Positions 1 through 10,660 are shown, counted from the first letter of the stretch. The stretch: DNA of 27,523 nt from Silene noctiflora (GCA_009801015.1 VHZZ01000579.1:8390-35912); one strand, 5' to 3'. The notes: generated from the sequence alone by a model not told the origin. Numbers and translations: made by a program.

Positions 1-230
1 GGGTGATTGATGAATTGGTATGATGATCGAATCGTGAAATTGTTGGCGGAGTGTGTTAGTATGAGGAAAATTAGGGAAGAAGAAAAAAATAGAGCGAGAT
101 TTGTCTTTTATTATTAGATTCAATCTCAACAGTCCATTGTCTTTTATTCACTGGCTGAGATTTGTGAGCACAGACTCACCTAAGAACCAGACTCACGAGA
201 TCCCGCCTCTATATAAATATATAAGTCTTT
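1..230 (-). promoter_or_regulatory. possible minus-strand promoter and leader of a gene off the left edge
   Basis: Read on the minus strand, positions 223-210 give TATATATTTATATA, a TATA-box-like run. It is followed toward position 1 by a C/T- and A-rich stretch with no obvious long reading frame, as expected for a plant core promoter and 5' leader whose coding part would lie left of the window. No start codon context or protein can be assigned. The alternative is ordinary AT-rich spacer. Confidence 0.2.
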
Positions 231-266
231 TAAATTGTATGCCTAAATAGTAAAAGTAATTCTGTT

Positions 267-500
267 AGTAGTGAAAAGAATTGTAGTAAAATTGGATATA
301 TAATAATATGATAGTAATCACTCATTTGAATAGTAAGTGGGAGTAGTGAAAGTAATATAAGTAACAACGGAAGTAGTGAAATTAACAATATTAATACGAC
401 AGTAGTGAAAGTAACAATAATTACGGCGGGAGTAGTGAAAGTAACCGTAGTAACAACGAATGTAATAAAAGTAACAATATTAACAACAAAAGAAAGTATA
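267..500. repeat. imperfect 30-bp tandem array
   Basis: The core AGTAGTGAAA, or a close variant, starts at 342, 372, 401, 431 and 461, a period of almost exactly 30 bp. Each core is followed by GTAAC or ATTAAC and then an AT-rich spacer ending in ACGG or similar. A further outlying core lies at 267 and a partial one near 546. The array is diverged and non-coding. It lies left of the MITE at 763. Confidence 0.7.
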
Positions 501-762
501 TATGAATGATGAGCTAACTAATCGATTTAAGTAAAATATTAATCACGGGAGTAGTAAATTGGTCTCATAATTTATTTTATCGTAATTTTAAGATATGACG
601 TAGAAAAATATAGTAATGATAAATTTATGAGTTATGCAACTTTAATGTAGTTTTATTTAATTGAACATAAATTTTAATGCTAAATTAAAATAGCCCGGGC
701 GGAACCGGACACCAATACAAGTGTTTATAGATGTATTGAAAACATGTATTCCGTAATTATTA
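501..762. other. AT-rich spacer, nothing assigned
   Basis: This is AT-rich DNA with no reading frame of note. A short GC-rich piece at about 691-710 (AGCCCGGGCGGAACCGG) stands out from its surroundings and may mark the edge of an old transposable element, but no inverted repeat or target-site duplication could be matched to it. Confidence 0.3.
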
Positions 763-1086
763 CTCCCTCCAATCCGCTATTTTCTTCCTCTTTCAAGTGG
801 GCACAAGGATTAAGGGAGNGAGTATTATATTGATAAAGGAAAATGTGGGGTTGGGGGATTGTAGTAATTAGGAATAAAATAAGAGTAAAAGAGTTGGTGG
901 GGTTTGGACGTTTGGTGATATGAGAGAGGGATGAATAAAATAAGAGTAAAAGTGTTGGGTGTGGTTTGGTGATAGGAGAGAGGGATGAATAAAATAAGAT
1001 AAATTGTTACCAAAAAATAGAAAGGGGAAGAAAACCTGAATAATCCGTTTTAGAAAATAGGGAAGAAAATAGAGGATTAGAGAGGG
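763..1086. mobile_element. Stowaway-like MITE with internal duplication
   Basis: The element begins CTCCCTCCAATCCG after a TA (761-762) and ends before a TA (1087-1088). The 26-bp ends match as inverted repeats at 22 of 26 positions, sharing CTATTTTCTTCC. The CTCCCTCC start and TA target site fit the Tc1/mariner-derived Stowaway class. Inside, a unit containing GAATAAAATAAG and a GAGAGAGGGAT stretch is repeated from about 872, 933 and 987, so the interior has expanded in tandem. It encodes nothing. One undetermined base (n) is at 819. It lies about 420 bp upstream of the TMEM120-like start codon. Confidence 0.6.
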
Positions 1087-1507
1087 TATTATTTTTCCCC
1101 CTATAACTTTGACCACGATATACTTGGAGATCAATCAAGCTACTACTACGGAGTACAAGTGTACAAGTGTACGACAATTGCATCCTTGCTTACTAGCTAC
1201 CCGTTTTTGGACCTATCGAATCAACCAACCATCTTTGCTTCCCTGTTCTACTCCCCCTAACTTTCATCACCATTCACAATCCCTAATCCCGAATCCCTAA
1301 TCTCTAATCTCTTTTCCCCAAATCACAAATCACAAATTCAGTTTAATTTAATTCGCTCATTTCTCCGCATTACAATTGATTTTTAGCTCCAATTTCTGTT
1401 TTCCTGCATTTCAGTTCATGCAATACGACATTGATAATCCCAATTTAATCTCAAAACTTGTAAGCCTATTTTAATTTCATCACCTGGTTGTAATTCGCGA
1501 GGTTTTG
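1087..1507 (+). promoter_or_regulatory. upstream region and leader of the TMEM120-like gene
   Basis: Between the MITE and the start codon at 1508 lies a C/T-rich stretch (about 1220-1320) with several CCCTAATC-type repeats, followed by AT-rich sequence. This composition is usual for a plant 5' leader. No TATA box could be chosen with confidence, and the transcription start cannot be fixed from sequence alone. Confidence 0.35.
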
Positions 1508-4500
1508 ATGGGGGATCAACAGCAGGAATCGAGAATCGAGGAAGAAGTTGCGAATTTAGTTGAACAAGCCAAAGATTTGCAGGAAAAAGCGGCGTCATTG
1601 ATTTCTAATTCTTCTAAAGATGAACAAATTATCAAACAACGCGCATTTTCGATTGATTCTGCCATTAAAAAGCTTCGTTTGTCCATTATTTCCGATCATA
1701 GCATCGATCCTAAGCTCGCTGAAAAGGTTGCGTTATTTGTATATGTTCAGTTTAATTGATTTTTGGGGATTTATTGTAATTAGGGTTTGTGTTTGTGTTT
1801 TGCAGTTGGAAGATGAATTGAATAGAGCGAAATGTATACTAGTTGATGGTGATGCGTCGTCATTTCTTCCGGGAAAATCTGAGAGTATGCCGTCTTTACG
1901 ATAAAGTTTTAATCTTTCGTTAATTGTATGATTAAGATTGATGATTAATCGTATTTTTCGGCGTAATGATGATGATGATACAGGTCGTTTTTTAAGGATG
2001 TTTTTGGGTCCTATTAATGTGCGAGCTACGAGGAAAGATGTGCAGTTGAAGGTTAAAGAGGAATACAACAGTTACAGAGTATGATGACTTTTACGTTTCT
2101 TTGTTTGTTTTTGTTTCACCCCCTTTTCATTCTCTTAATTGATTGTTAGAACTCGATTTTAAATGGCCGTCATGTGATGTCCAAACATGCATGTATATGA
2201 ATGATGGTGATGATGATGCGTTATTTTTATTTGTCGCGGAATATTGTTTGAAAGTAGAGAGCTTATCTCCATGTGTGACTACAATATGAAATTAGGAGTT
2301 GTTGGGAGGTTTTTTTGGCCAATTTGGCGACCATAATCTTTTTAAGAGCTGTACTCAGTTGAGAGTCTACAGTTGTGATACAAACAGTTTAACTTGCAAT
2401 TTCATTTTTGTAATTTTCTTAGTACATTACTCACTTTCACATGTATTTTAAATTATAGAAAAGTAGCTCATCCTGAGAAAGAACAGAAGGGGGTTGAAAA
2501 TTAGCTCGCTATAGATTTATGAATGGAGTCTTCTACTGTTGAAATGGTCACCATGATTCACGAATGGTGCAATTAGAGAAGAAGAAAAGTTGGGTCTGTA
2601 TATTTACCTTTTGTTGTGGATAAAACCTTTTACCATCTTTTCCACAAGTGACATGTCAAAGCTTTTGCTTTCAGTTGTCATGTTGTACTTTTGCTTTTTG
2701 TTTGACAATGCGGATGCCATATTCAGTAGTGAGTCATCAAGCCATTGACATGATAGAAGGAAATTTCCGTTTCGGCAACGAACACCAAGGAGCTTGCATT
2801 TCTTTTTTTGTTCTTTCTTGCCTATTCTGTTCCAAGATTTTTTTGTTAACTTGCCCTCTTGTATTTGTACTTGGTCTGTCACTTGCCTACTAAGACGGAA
2901 TATTGATTTCACTTGAATGTTGGTTTGCTAAGTTTCGAACTTCTTCTACTTGATTTTGATTTTAAGCAGGATAGAACTGACTGATTGTTTCTCTTCTTTC
3001 TGTTGATGCTAGGGAATCATCTTTTACTTTTTTTTGTTTTTTCGTTTCATTCACCATAAGTCGGCCTTTGAATCTGTTCCACTTACTTTTGAACAGGACA
3101 GAACTGCTTTGTTGTTTCTTCTCTTTCCTTCGATGCTATTGCTTATGAGGGTTTGGATATGGAATGGCTGCATGCCAGCATTTCCCGTACAGCTATACGA
3201 GGTTTGTGCTATATATTGCTATACCCTTGTAACTCAATTGCAGTTCTTCTGTCAGCCAATGAATGAACTTTTATCTGTCTTTGTCAGGCTTGGCTATTAT
3301 TCCTTTACACAGGGCTAGCTTTGAGAGAGAATATATTGAGAGTGAATGGCAGTGATATCCGTCCTTGGTAATTTTTTTGCTCCTTTTATGCCATATCATT
3401 TTGTTGATCCATCATGGTGTTTCATTGTTATTAACAGTTTTTCTGTTTAAGAACTATCTTTGAGTAACAACAAGAGATTGCTTTTTCTCCCGCTGGTGCT
3501 TACTCTCAGTCTTGGTATTTGGGATGTAATATGGGATTTTGAGTTTCCAGAATGTTTCACCATTTCTTCGCTTGATTTTGCTATGTGCTAGTCTTAAAGG
3601 ACGTAACATGGAACTTGAATTTCCAGAATGTTTCACTATTGCTTTTGTGTGATTTTGCTATGTGCTAGGCTGCCTTTGTTTTGTACACCTATTCCCCATG
3701 TCTCACATAGGGGCACGTGTGTAAGGTTAGATTGATTGTGGATGTGTTACTACCACTATGGAGAGGAAATAATCTTGCCTGATGTGCATGTCATTTTGTT
3801 CTTAAAATTTCACTATTTGATTTTCAAGATGATGATGAGATTATTTGAAACAAGCCTCACTTGGATGGCTGCATACCTAAGCACCTGTACTATATAAGGT
3901 ACTCAAGTCGTAGGAAAAAACCAAAGACATTATAGATCGAAACTTGTCCTACATTGAAGACAGTAAAGGAGAAAAATGCCTACAGATCGGGTATATTATG
4001 GTTCTTACCGCCTACTGACAGATTCCAACTAATTTTCTATCGCTGTTCAGTCAGATAGTTGGATAGTCAGTCATTGGTTCATATGTAATGCAAATTTGAA
4101 GGAGTAATAATGACTTTGCTTAAATTCTGCAGGTGGATATATCATCACTACTGTGCTATGGTAATGGCCATTGTGAGCCTAACATGGGAAATAAGAGGCC
4201 AACCTGATTGTTCTCAGAAGCAGGTAACTTTTTGCAATATCTGTGTGTATGGCTTAAATTTATGACAGTGGTCTTTGCCAAATGCCACATAGTGGAAAAT
4301 AATGAAGGCCTTGTCCGATCTACAAACTCTCACTTCCCTTACTCAATCTTTAATGGAAGTTAACTGCTTTACTTGGTTCCACGAGTTCTCCCAACCTAAA
4401 TGTTGCAACTTATTTTTCTTCTTTGGCCTTTCAACTTCCAATGCTGATTTCTGAACGAGGCCTTAGAATGTTGGAATGTGATACAGCTTAGGTTGAGATA

Positions 4501-7500
4501 TGTTCTTGAGTGGCAGCGGTTGTTTTCCTAGAAACTGATATAGTAATTTAGACCTTTCACTTTGAAGTGTTGAAGGCTTAATGATTAGCATACATACCGA
4601 TATTTTATTGGGTTCACCCTGAAGCTTAAAAGTTTTACAGATTGGCTAAAGTTCGCGGTTACTATATAATCTTGTTATCTCGTTATATGGAATCTTCTCG
4701 CAATATTTGTTTATACCTCAAGACAGAAATAAATATGCTGACAAAATGGACCATCATCGTTCAACTAGCTTATTGTAATACCTTGACATTGATTAAGAAA
4801 TCTGGGGTTGAACATGCATTTCTACTTATTGCAACGATATTAAAGACCTTGTTCTTTTGGATTTAATTTAAGGTTCCCTAAGCTCAGTTCTGTTCCAGTA
4901 AGTTCAGTTAAGTTAAAGTTCATTTCATTTTACCCTTCACTTCAGTACAGGTTAGGTTCGGTTAGTTCAGACCGTTGAGTCCAAAAGAATAGGGCCTAGG
5001 ACTTATGTTGCTTCTGTATATGTAACCTTCTTCAATTCGCACCAAGTTTCTTGTAGCAATTATATCCCAATTAGCATGAGTTGATCAGTTGATCGCCTCC
5101 CCTTAGTTTGTCAGAAATTAGTCAACTTTGGAGGATAACAGGTTAGCGCAACTTTGTTCAAGCCTCACGGTAGAAATTAGGTTAAACTGTAGAGAGAAAT
5201 ATTATTATTATCTGTCTTATAAAACTTTGGTGGTCAAAACTATTTTGAGTTTTGACTACATTTATTACAATATACAATAGTTACTATTTTCTAAAATTGA
5301 TAATATGAAAAAGTTGTTCTCATAATCAAATATGAATATATGATTACATTCACTAATCTCTACGCATATTGGACGAATTGGTGTTCAAAGCTGACAGCAG
5401 TTGATCACCAAAGTCAAATGGGGACAATAAGCTACAATTTAAATTAGAATACCAAGGAAAGAAATATTAGCTGCAATATGCATGTTGCCAATAGTACATA
5501 AGCTGGTAAGCATAATTTGATTAATATAACGAGTGATTGAGTTTTTGACATAAGCTTTGTATTAATAAACAGGAGACGGTTATGTACTGGTACTACGTGT
5601 CCACGTTGCTTGTCTTCTAACATTGACAGTAATACTTGTAAAACAGCTCATCAGAAGCACTCTTATTCGGTGAAGATTGCCAGGGAATGTGAGATTTGTA
5701 AAGGATCGGTCATAGGTCTTTGCGTTGTTCACGCGCAGTAGTTTGTTCTTTTTTTCACTTATTTTTTAAATGACTGTAAGCATATTGTTAAACGTAGAAT
5801 AGCTCATTACTTGGTAGTAATTAAATAATATAATGGGTGGACACGATACTAATGTATTGTACATAAATTACTTAACAGAGTTATGGTAAGCATTATCTCC
5901 GTGAGAAAGAGATTGCCACCCTATGCTATCCTACACGACTCTCCAACAAACTAGACTAGACGGTTTGTATGTTACCGAAGTTCAAACCTAGAGGATAAAA
6001 TGGAAATGTTGAGAAAGTTACGATATCGGTCTTTGAGAATTGAGACTAGTATAGAGGACCAAGAAAATAACTCTCAAATAATTAATTGAAAAATGTCATA
6101 ATTGAACTCCACCATTGCAGTCACAACTTTAATAATCTGTATCCAAATTTAAGGTTTTAATTTAACATATCTGTAGAAAACTAAACGCATTAATTTCTTC
6201 TATTGAATCGTAGTAATTATTAACAGAAAAGGCTTGCACCTTTATGCTCATTCATATTACAATAAAGGAGTATTAGTTATAAACTTGCTGATTATGAACT
6301 TGGCAAACCTTTCCAACCAGTGTCCACAAGCTTCTCCTTACACAACATATGCAACTAGTGTCTTAGTAGTCTGGATAAAAACAAAGAGTTTGATGTTGAC
6401 TTGGCATATAAACATGTTTATAGAGCGGAGATATAAATGCAAATTGCAAAATAACGTAGTTCCTCCGCATGTCCTACTTTATTACATTTCTCAACGTATG
6501 GTGAGGATTTTGAGTAGTGTAGTGAAAATGTGAAATGGCTTGAAGATAGGAAGTATAAAGCACAAGCTCAGTAGAAGCTGAATACGATGATGACAGCAGA
6601 TTTACGCACGAGGCCGTCTGGTTTTGTTTTTATATTTTTTTTATCCGAGGTTTCTTTAGTATTCACAATGTCTGGATTATTCTCTAGACTTGCTTCTTAG
6701 GTGTTGTAACTCATGTTGCAATGATGTGCAGAAAGGGGTGAAACTATTTCTAATATGGGCGGCAATGCAAGGATTCGCGATGCTATTGCAAAATCGATAT
6801 CAACGGCAGAGATTATACACACGCATTGCACTTGGAAAGGTCTATGTTTCTTTCTGAATAATATGCTCTAACCCTTGAAAATAGATTTGCTGGAAGCTTC
6901 GAATGAAAATGTGGCTGTTTAGCAAGATCACAGAGATATTTTCTCCATTCACGTTAATTCGCTACATTTGCTTTGAGAGAAACAATTTATGAGATGAAAG
7001 ATATGTAAGAAAAGGTTTGGGGTCCATACTAGAGAGCTCTGTTTTTCCGTTATTCTTAGCCAAAAGTGGAAATGCAGGGAATTGATTTGCACATTAAAAA
7101 AGAAAATGTAATGAAGTCATGTTAATTGTGGGAGTATATGATTGTTCCTCTTGGTTCCAGGATGGTTGGATAGTTGGCATAAAACATAGCCATGTATTGC
7201 ATTTCTAATGCTGCAATTGGATTTTGTCGTGGTGTCATTAATGTCTAATAGAGATCTCTACTTCAGGTTAAATTCAAAGAGTGTGGCTTAAGTATATGCG
7301 TTGAATGAATATTAGAGAGAAAGAAATAGAATCCATCTGAATGGTATATGTTACAATCAAGTTAAAGAGTATGGCTCTTGCTTTTATTTGTGTAATACTG
7401 TTTACATTGATCAACTGATTAAGCAACATGTAAGGGGGTAGAATGTTCCTAGGAGGTCTCATCTTTACTGTTACCAGGGGTCACAGAGTATAATTTTCTT

Positions 7501-9470
7501 GTCAGAATCTGGAGAACTATTAGAATCCATAAAGGACCGTCATTTTTCTTGGTTTTTAGTACTTTGTATAAAATTATTAATATTGTTTTAGCTTCACCTA
7601 CTAGTTTCTTTCTGACTTCTGACATCTTATCACTATAGCCCTTAGTGCCAGAATTATTGTGCCTATGGTGAAAAAAAATGTGAATACACTCAACACTCTT
7701 GAATTCAGTTCCTCTAAATAAGCTGCCTTCCTCTTTTTCGAAGGCGTAAATAAATGTTCTGATTTCATACAAATCAAGGGTGATAATGAAGGGAGAGAAA
7801 AGATAGCTCTTAATCCATTATTCCGATATCTATCTTTCCAGTTGTGGCAAACTCATTTTTTCAACTTTTGATTCATTTCAGGCAAAACGAATGGATGTTG
7901 TCTGGGGAGAAACAGCTGGAGTGCATGGCCAGCTGCGGCTGCTCTTGCCTATACTTTTTATTTTGCAGGTATATGTGGTTGCTCTACACGCTACAACTTT
8001 CATTGAGATATCTTGCACCATTTTTGCCTGCTTTACAAGTTGTTGTATATCATATAGAGTGATCGTGGATTTGCGCTTTGAGACCTTTAAAGCTTCTTAG
8101 GATAAAAAAAATAGTACATAACTTGTCGAACACTCGAACGTCATGCTGTTATCTTACAAACACAGATGATCACATAGTGAGACTATGATATTACTGAGAT
8201 TTTGCCATATCTGGAGGCTGATGAGTTCTTGGATTTACAAATAGGAGGGAAAGCGGAGGGAAGGAACACAATGGGAGAGGAGAGCTAAGAAGGGAGTTAT
8301 TTTCTTCATATCCCTAGCCCAAATTCATGGGACGGGAGGGAGAGGGGGAAGGGGAGAGAGGTGGACTTGGAAGAGAGAGAAGGGGAATGTTAGTGGAAAG
8401 AAAGGTGAGGAAAGAAGAGCATAATGCCTTTGTATGTCTCGCACTCTCGCCCAAACCAAATTACAGGTTGCGACTTGCGCCATTTTCCAGGTTTTGGAGA
8501 TCAACGTATGGAAGTTGCGAGTGAGAGGGGGGGTTCCTCCATATGGGTTGGGCTTAATTAAAGGGCGCAAGGTGCCTCATGCGAAGAAAACCCTTGGCAA
8601 CAAGGCGCAATACTCTAAGCAAAAGTGCGCGCTTTATGCAAGCATTTGCACCGTTTTTGTGAAAAAAAATTGTGCATTATGTAAGATATAGAAGACGGGG
8701 CAAAGGAAGGCCAAATGACAGAACTAGAAGATAAAAAATATAGACTTTGCATATCAGTGCTCATTGCTCGCTCCACCTTATGTGGTGCACCTTGAAGGTG
8801 TTTTGGCTAGTGTCTCACTGGACCTTGAGTTTAAGTGCGCTTGAGGCAGACTTTTTATAAATGGAGGTGAGGTGATATTGTAAGATCAGTAGATCACCAG
8901 AACAGATTGACTTACCTAGGAGTATAAATAGGTGTTCTTTTTCAGTAGATCTATTCATGTTTTTTTTTTCCTTTCTCTTTTCCCATTTTCTCTAGCTCCT
9001 TTTAGATAGTGGAGTTCTGTTGGATTTAAAAGGCAGTCTCGTGAGGGGTGAATATTGGGTGTTGCAGTAAAGCTTGTGAAAATGATGATTATTGCAAGGT
9101 ATACTTAATGTGTGCATTTTTTGCGACCTTTGCAGGGTTTTGAGGCGTATGTGGGATTGCTGTTGATCCGAACAGCATTTACTGGTGTCGTATCTGAATG
9201 GCAGGTGAGTGCAGTGTTATTTATTTATTTCTTTGTCTTTTTCTTCTGGGTGTAAGACGACTTGCTTCAACAATGAGCTTTGGCCTAACTGGTCCTTACA
9301 CCATCAGAAGAATAACGATCAGTGCATTTTATTGGCAGGTTGTCTTTTGTGGGTTTCTCCTTCTTTTGATGGCGGTAGGGAATTTCGCAAATACAGTGCA
9401 AACCTTAATGGTGAAATCACGATTTAAGGCGAAGATGAAGAAAAGTAAAAGCAAGCAACAGTTAGATTAG
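1508..9470 (+). CDS. TMEM120/TMPIT-like multi-pass membrane protein, ten exons
   Basis: The exons are 1508-1726, 1806-1884, 1984-2078, 3097-3201, 3288-3367, 4133-4223, 6732-6839, 7882-7968, 9136-9204 and 9339-9470. All introns are GT-AG and phases agree, giving 354 residues and a TAG stop. Residues 1-105 are charged and helical, likely coiled coil (EEEVANLVEQAKDLQEKA). About six membrane segments follow: near 132-156, 161-180, 197-215, 225-245, 278-305 and 312-335. The signature RENILRVNGSDIRPWWIYHH spans 179-198, and residues 239-247 read AMLLQNRYQ. Animal TMEM120A (TACAN) has an ELOVL-like fold that binds coenzyme A; a lipid or CoA role here is inferred and the substrate is unknown. The C-terminus is lysine-rich (KAKMKKSKSK). 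The start at 1508 is the first ATG of this frame, and the length fits my recollection of plant homologues. Confidence 0.93.
2930..3015 (+). pseudogene. decayed copy of the intron 3 / exon 4 junction
   Basis: Within intron 3 (2079-3096), positions 2968-3012 repeat the acceptor and first 45 or so bases of exon 4 (3095-3137). The real copy reads CAGGACAGAACTGC and ends CGATGCTA; the upstream copy reads CAGGATAGAACTGA and ends TGATGCTA. The preceding pyrimidine-rich tract is also similar. Spliced in phase 0, the upstream copy meets TGA at its fifth codon (2982-2984), so it cannot encode the protein. The rest of intron 3 is AT-rich and featureless. Confidence 0.6.
3523..3667. repeat. tandem duplication in intron 5
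   Basis: Positions 3523-3591 and 3600-3667 are two diverged copies of a roughly 69-bp unit at a 77-bp offset. Shared blocks include TTTCCAGAATGTTTCAC and GATTTTGCTATGTGCTAG. The unit is non-coding and sits within intron 5 (3368-4132) of the TMEM120-like gene. The rest of that intron shows nothing else I can name. Confidence 0.85.
4871..5000 (+). repeat. dispersed repeat rich in TTCAGTT and ending AGGGCC
   Basis: The stretch has multiple TTCAGTT/AGTTCAG-type motifs and ends GTCCAAAAGAATAGGGCC (about 4979-4996). A related sequence occurs in reverse orientation at about 10553-10660, beginning GGTCCTGTTCTTTTCGG and followed by CTGAACTGAA motifs. Two diverged, oppositely oriented members in one window suggest a dispersed transposable-element family. 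No termini or target-site duplications were resolved. Confidence 0.4.
5541..5741 (+). other. cysteine-rich open stretch inside intron 6, possibly a gene fragment
   Basis: One plus-strand frame is open from the codon after TGA at 5538-5540 to TAG at 5739-5741 (66 residues) and lacks an initiating ATG. It contains CPRC and CEIC separated by 26 residues, with extra cysteines and histidines (CTGTTCPRC, KTAHQKHS, GLCVVHAQ), a spacing compatible with a zinc-binding module. A possible acceptor, AACAG, ends at 5572. I do not recognise the family. It could be a captured exon, a transposon fragment or chance; no codon evidence separates these. Confidence 0.2.
6840..7881 (+). other. intron 7 of the TMEM120-like gene
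   Basis: This 1.04-kb AT-rich intron runs between GTCTATG at 6840 and a TTTCAG acceptor ending at 7881. I see no repeats, element ends or coding signal beyond short frames that do not resemble anything known. Confidence 0.6.
8240..8410. repeat. G/A-rich low-complexity block in intron 8
   Basis: Within intron 8 (7969-9135) the plus strand is nearly pure purine for long stretches, with blocks such as GGGACGGGAGGGAGAGGGGG and GGAAGAGAGAGAAGGGG. Short open frames here are artefacts of this composition. The strand asymmetry is strong enough that triplex or slipped structures are conceivable, but this is inference. Confidence 0.7.
8558..8860. repeat. GCGCA-rich dispersed repeat in intron 8
   Basis: Motifs such as GGGCGCAAGGTGCCTCATGC, AAGTGCGCGC, GTGCACCTTGAAGGTG and AAGTGCGCTTGAGGCAGA recur across this stretch, some in inverted relation. 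The pattern recalls common plant repeats with alternating GCGC and CCTTG motifs. The ends are not clear, so no class is assigned. Confidence 0.4.
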
Positions 9471-9700
9471 GATTGATATGTCTCAGTCGTCGAGTCATCA
9501 TACACTGTTAATTAGGTTGGAAACTTTAAATGAATCCACGTTAATAGCGATTCTTGTGGTTTTTTTGGGTGTTTTTGACACATCTCCAAGTTCAAATGAG
9601 GAGAAAAAGAGATGATTTTTTGTGTAATTATTAATAACACTGCAAGTTTTTGACCGTGGCTTTTGATGGAGATTGTGTAACCATTTGCAGCGATTTATCT

Positions 9701-9706
9701 AATAAA
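9701..9706 (+). terminator. polyadenylation signal of the TMEM120-like gene
   Basis: A canonical AATAAA lies 231 bp after the TAG stop, with T-rich sequence at about 9739-9746 downstream. The intervening 9471-9700 is the likely 3' untranslated region. Confidence 0.55.
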
Positions 9707-9782
9707 TCTGACTCGAATGAAATGGCATTAATGGTTGCTTTTTCTCGTTCTAGTCGAAGATAAGCCATTTCTACAAAGACAT

Positions 9783-9835
9783 TCTGTCCCGGTCATTTGT
9801 TTAGCTTTCGTTTTGGCGCAAAGACCATGGAGAGA
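9783..9835. mobile_element. Stowaway-like MITE fragment
   Basis: The sequence TCTGTCCCGGTCATTTGTTT at 9783 and the following GTTTTGGCGCAAAGACCA resemble the end of the complete MITE at 10053-10260. Only one end is visible, so it is either a truncated copy or a much decayed one. Confidence 0.45.
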
Positions 9836-10052
9836 GGAGGAGACCATTTGTGGATATATTTTTTCCTTTTAATTTAATTTCAAATTATTGTTCCACTTCT
9901 TTTATTACACTAGTTTATTGTAAAATGGATTTTTTTGTAGTACTAGCTTTTTTTCCACTAATATGGCAATATTTAGATTCATTTTATAATATTTTTGAGT
10001 AAAACGCCTTGCACAAGACTAATTAGGAAGAAAAAAGAGTGAATGTCTAATA

Positions 10053-10260
10053 CTCCCTCCGTCCCGGTCATTTGTTGTCCTTTTTCATTTTGGGGTGTCT
10101 CAGTCATTTGTTGTCCTTTCTATTTTAGGATTGCATTTGATGAGTAATTTTATCTTTCACCTTCAATTTAGTCCACTTGTCATGTTATAATTGGCTTTTT
10201 CCTCTTTCCTTGGTCTTTGTGCCAAAACCAAAGGACAACAAATGACCGGGACGGAGGGAG
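10053..10260. mobile_element. complete Stowaway-like MITE
   Basis: The 208-bp element has perfect terminal inverted repeats of about 31 bp, beginning CTCCCTCCGTCCCGGTCATT on each strand. It is flanked by TA at 10051-10052 and 10261-10262, the target site of Tc1/mariner-derived Stowaway MITEs. A second, internal GTCATTTGTTGTCC lies near 10093. It encodes nothing. It lies between the TMEM120-like gene and the L18a-like gene, within the latter's likely promoter region. Confidence 0.85.
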
Positions 10261-10552
10261 TAGTATTTATAGGTAATTAACTACTCCGTACCATTTTCTT
10301 AATAGCATTGTCTCATTCTCTATAATTATTTAATCATTTTTTTTACTAAGTCATCCCATATAGAAAAAGAGATAATAAAATTCCCAGTTTCAACATTGCT
10401 CCACTTTTATAAATTGGTTTTTCATGTACTACAAGGTTATTTTAAAATGAAGCGCTTTTTTTATTACTCAAATTATAGAGTAAGATAGTTTAACTTTTGT
10501 ATTGAAAACCGCGTATTTTAACGGTTTATGTACCAAAAGCATTGTCCTACGT

Positions 10553-10660
10553 TGGTCCTGTTCTTTTCGGCTGAAAGGAGCTGAACTGAATGAAGTAAAA
10601 TTTGAGAATAGATAATGAATTGAACTGAAGTGAAATTAAGTCAGAAAAAACAGTGCTAAA
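10553..10660 (-). repeat. second member of the CAGTT-rich dispersed repeat
   Basis: The stretch starts GGTCCTGTTCTTTTCGG, the reverse complement of the kind of end seen at 4979-4996, and continues with repeated CTGAACTGAA and TGAAGTGAAA motifs. Similarity to 4871-5000 is partial and was judged by eye. Confidence 0.35.

Larger units (their letters stand above)
4224..6731 (+). other. large intron 6 of the TMEM120-like gene
   Basis: This 2.5-kb intron is by far the longest in the gene, flanked by GTAACT at 4224 and a TGCAG acceptor ending at 6731. It holds a CAGTT-rich dispersed repeat (about 4871-5000) and a cysteine-rich open stretch (5541-5741). The remainder is AT-rich with no recognised element ends. 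Its length is best explained by insertions, but boundaries are too decayed to call. Confidence 0.6.

Noticed and set aside
7449..7772. Open frame of 107 codons on the minus strand
   Set aside because: It lies within intron 7 of the TMEM120-like gene, has no recognisable motif and AT-driven composition.
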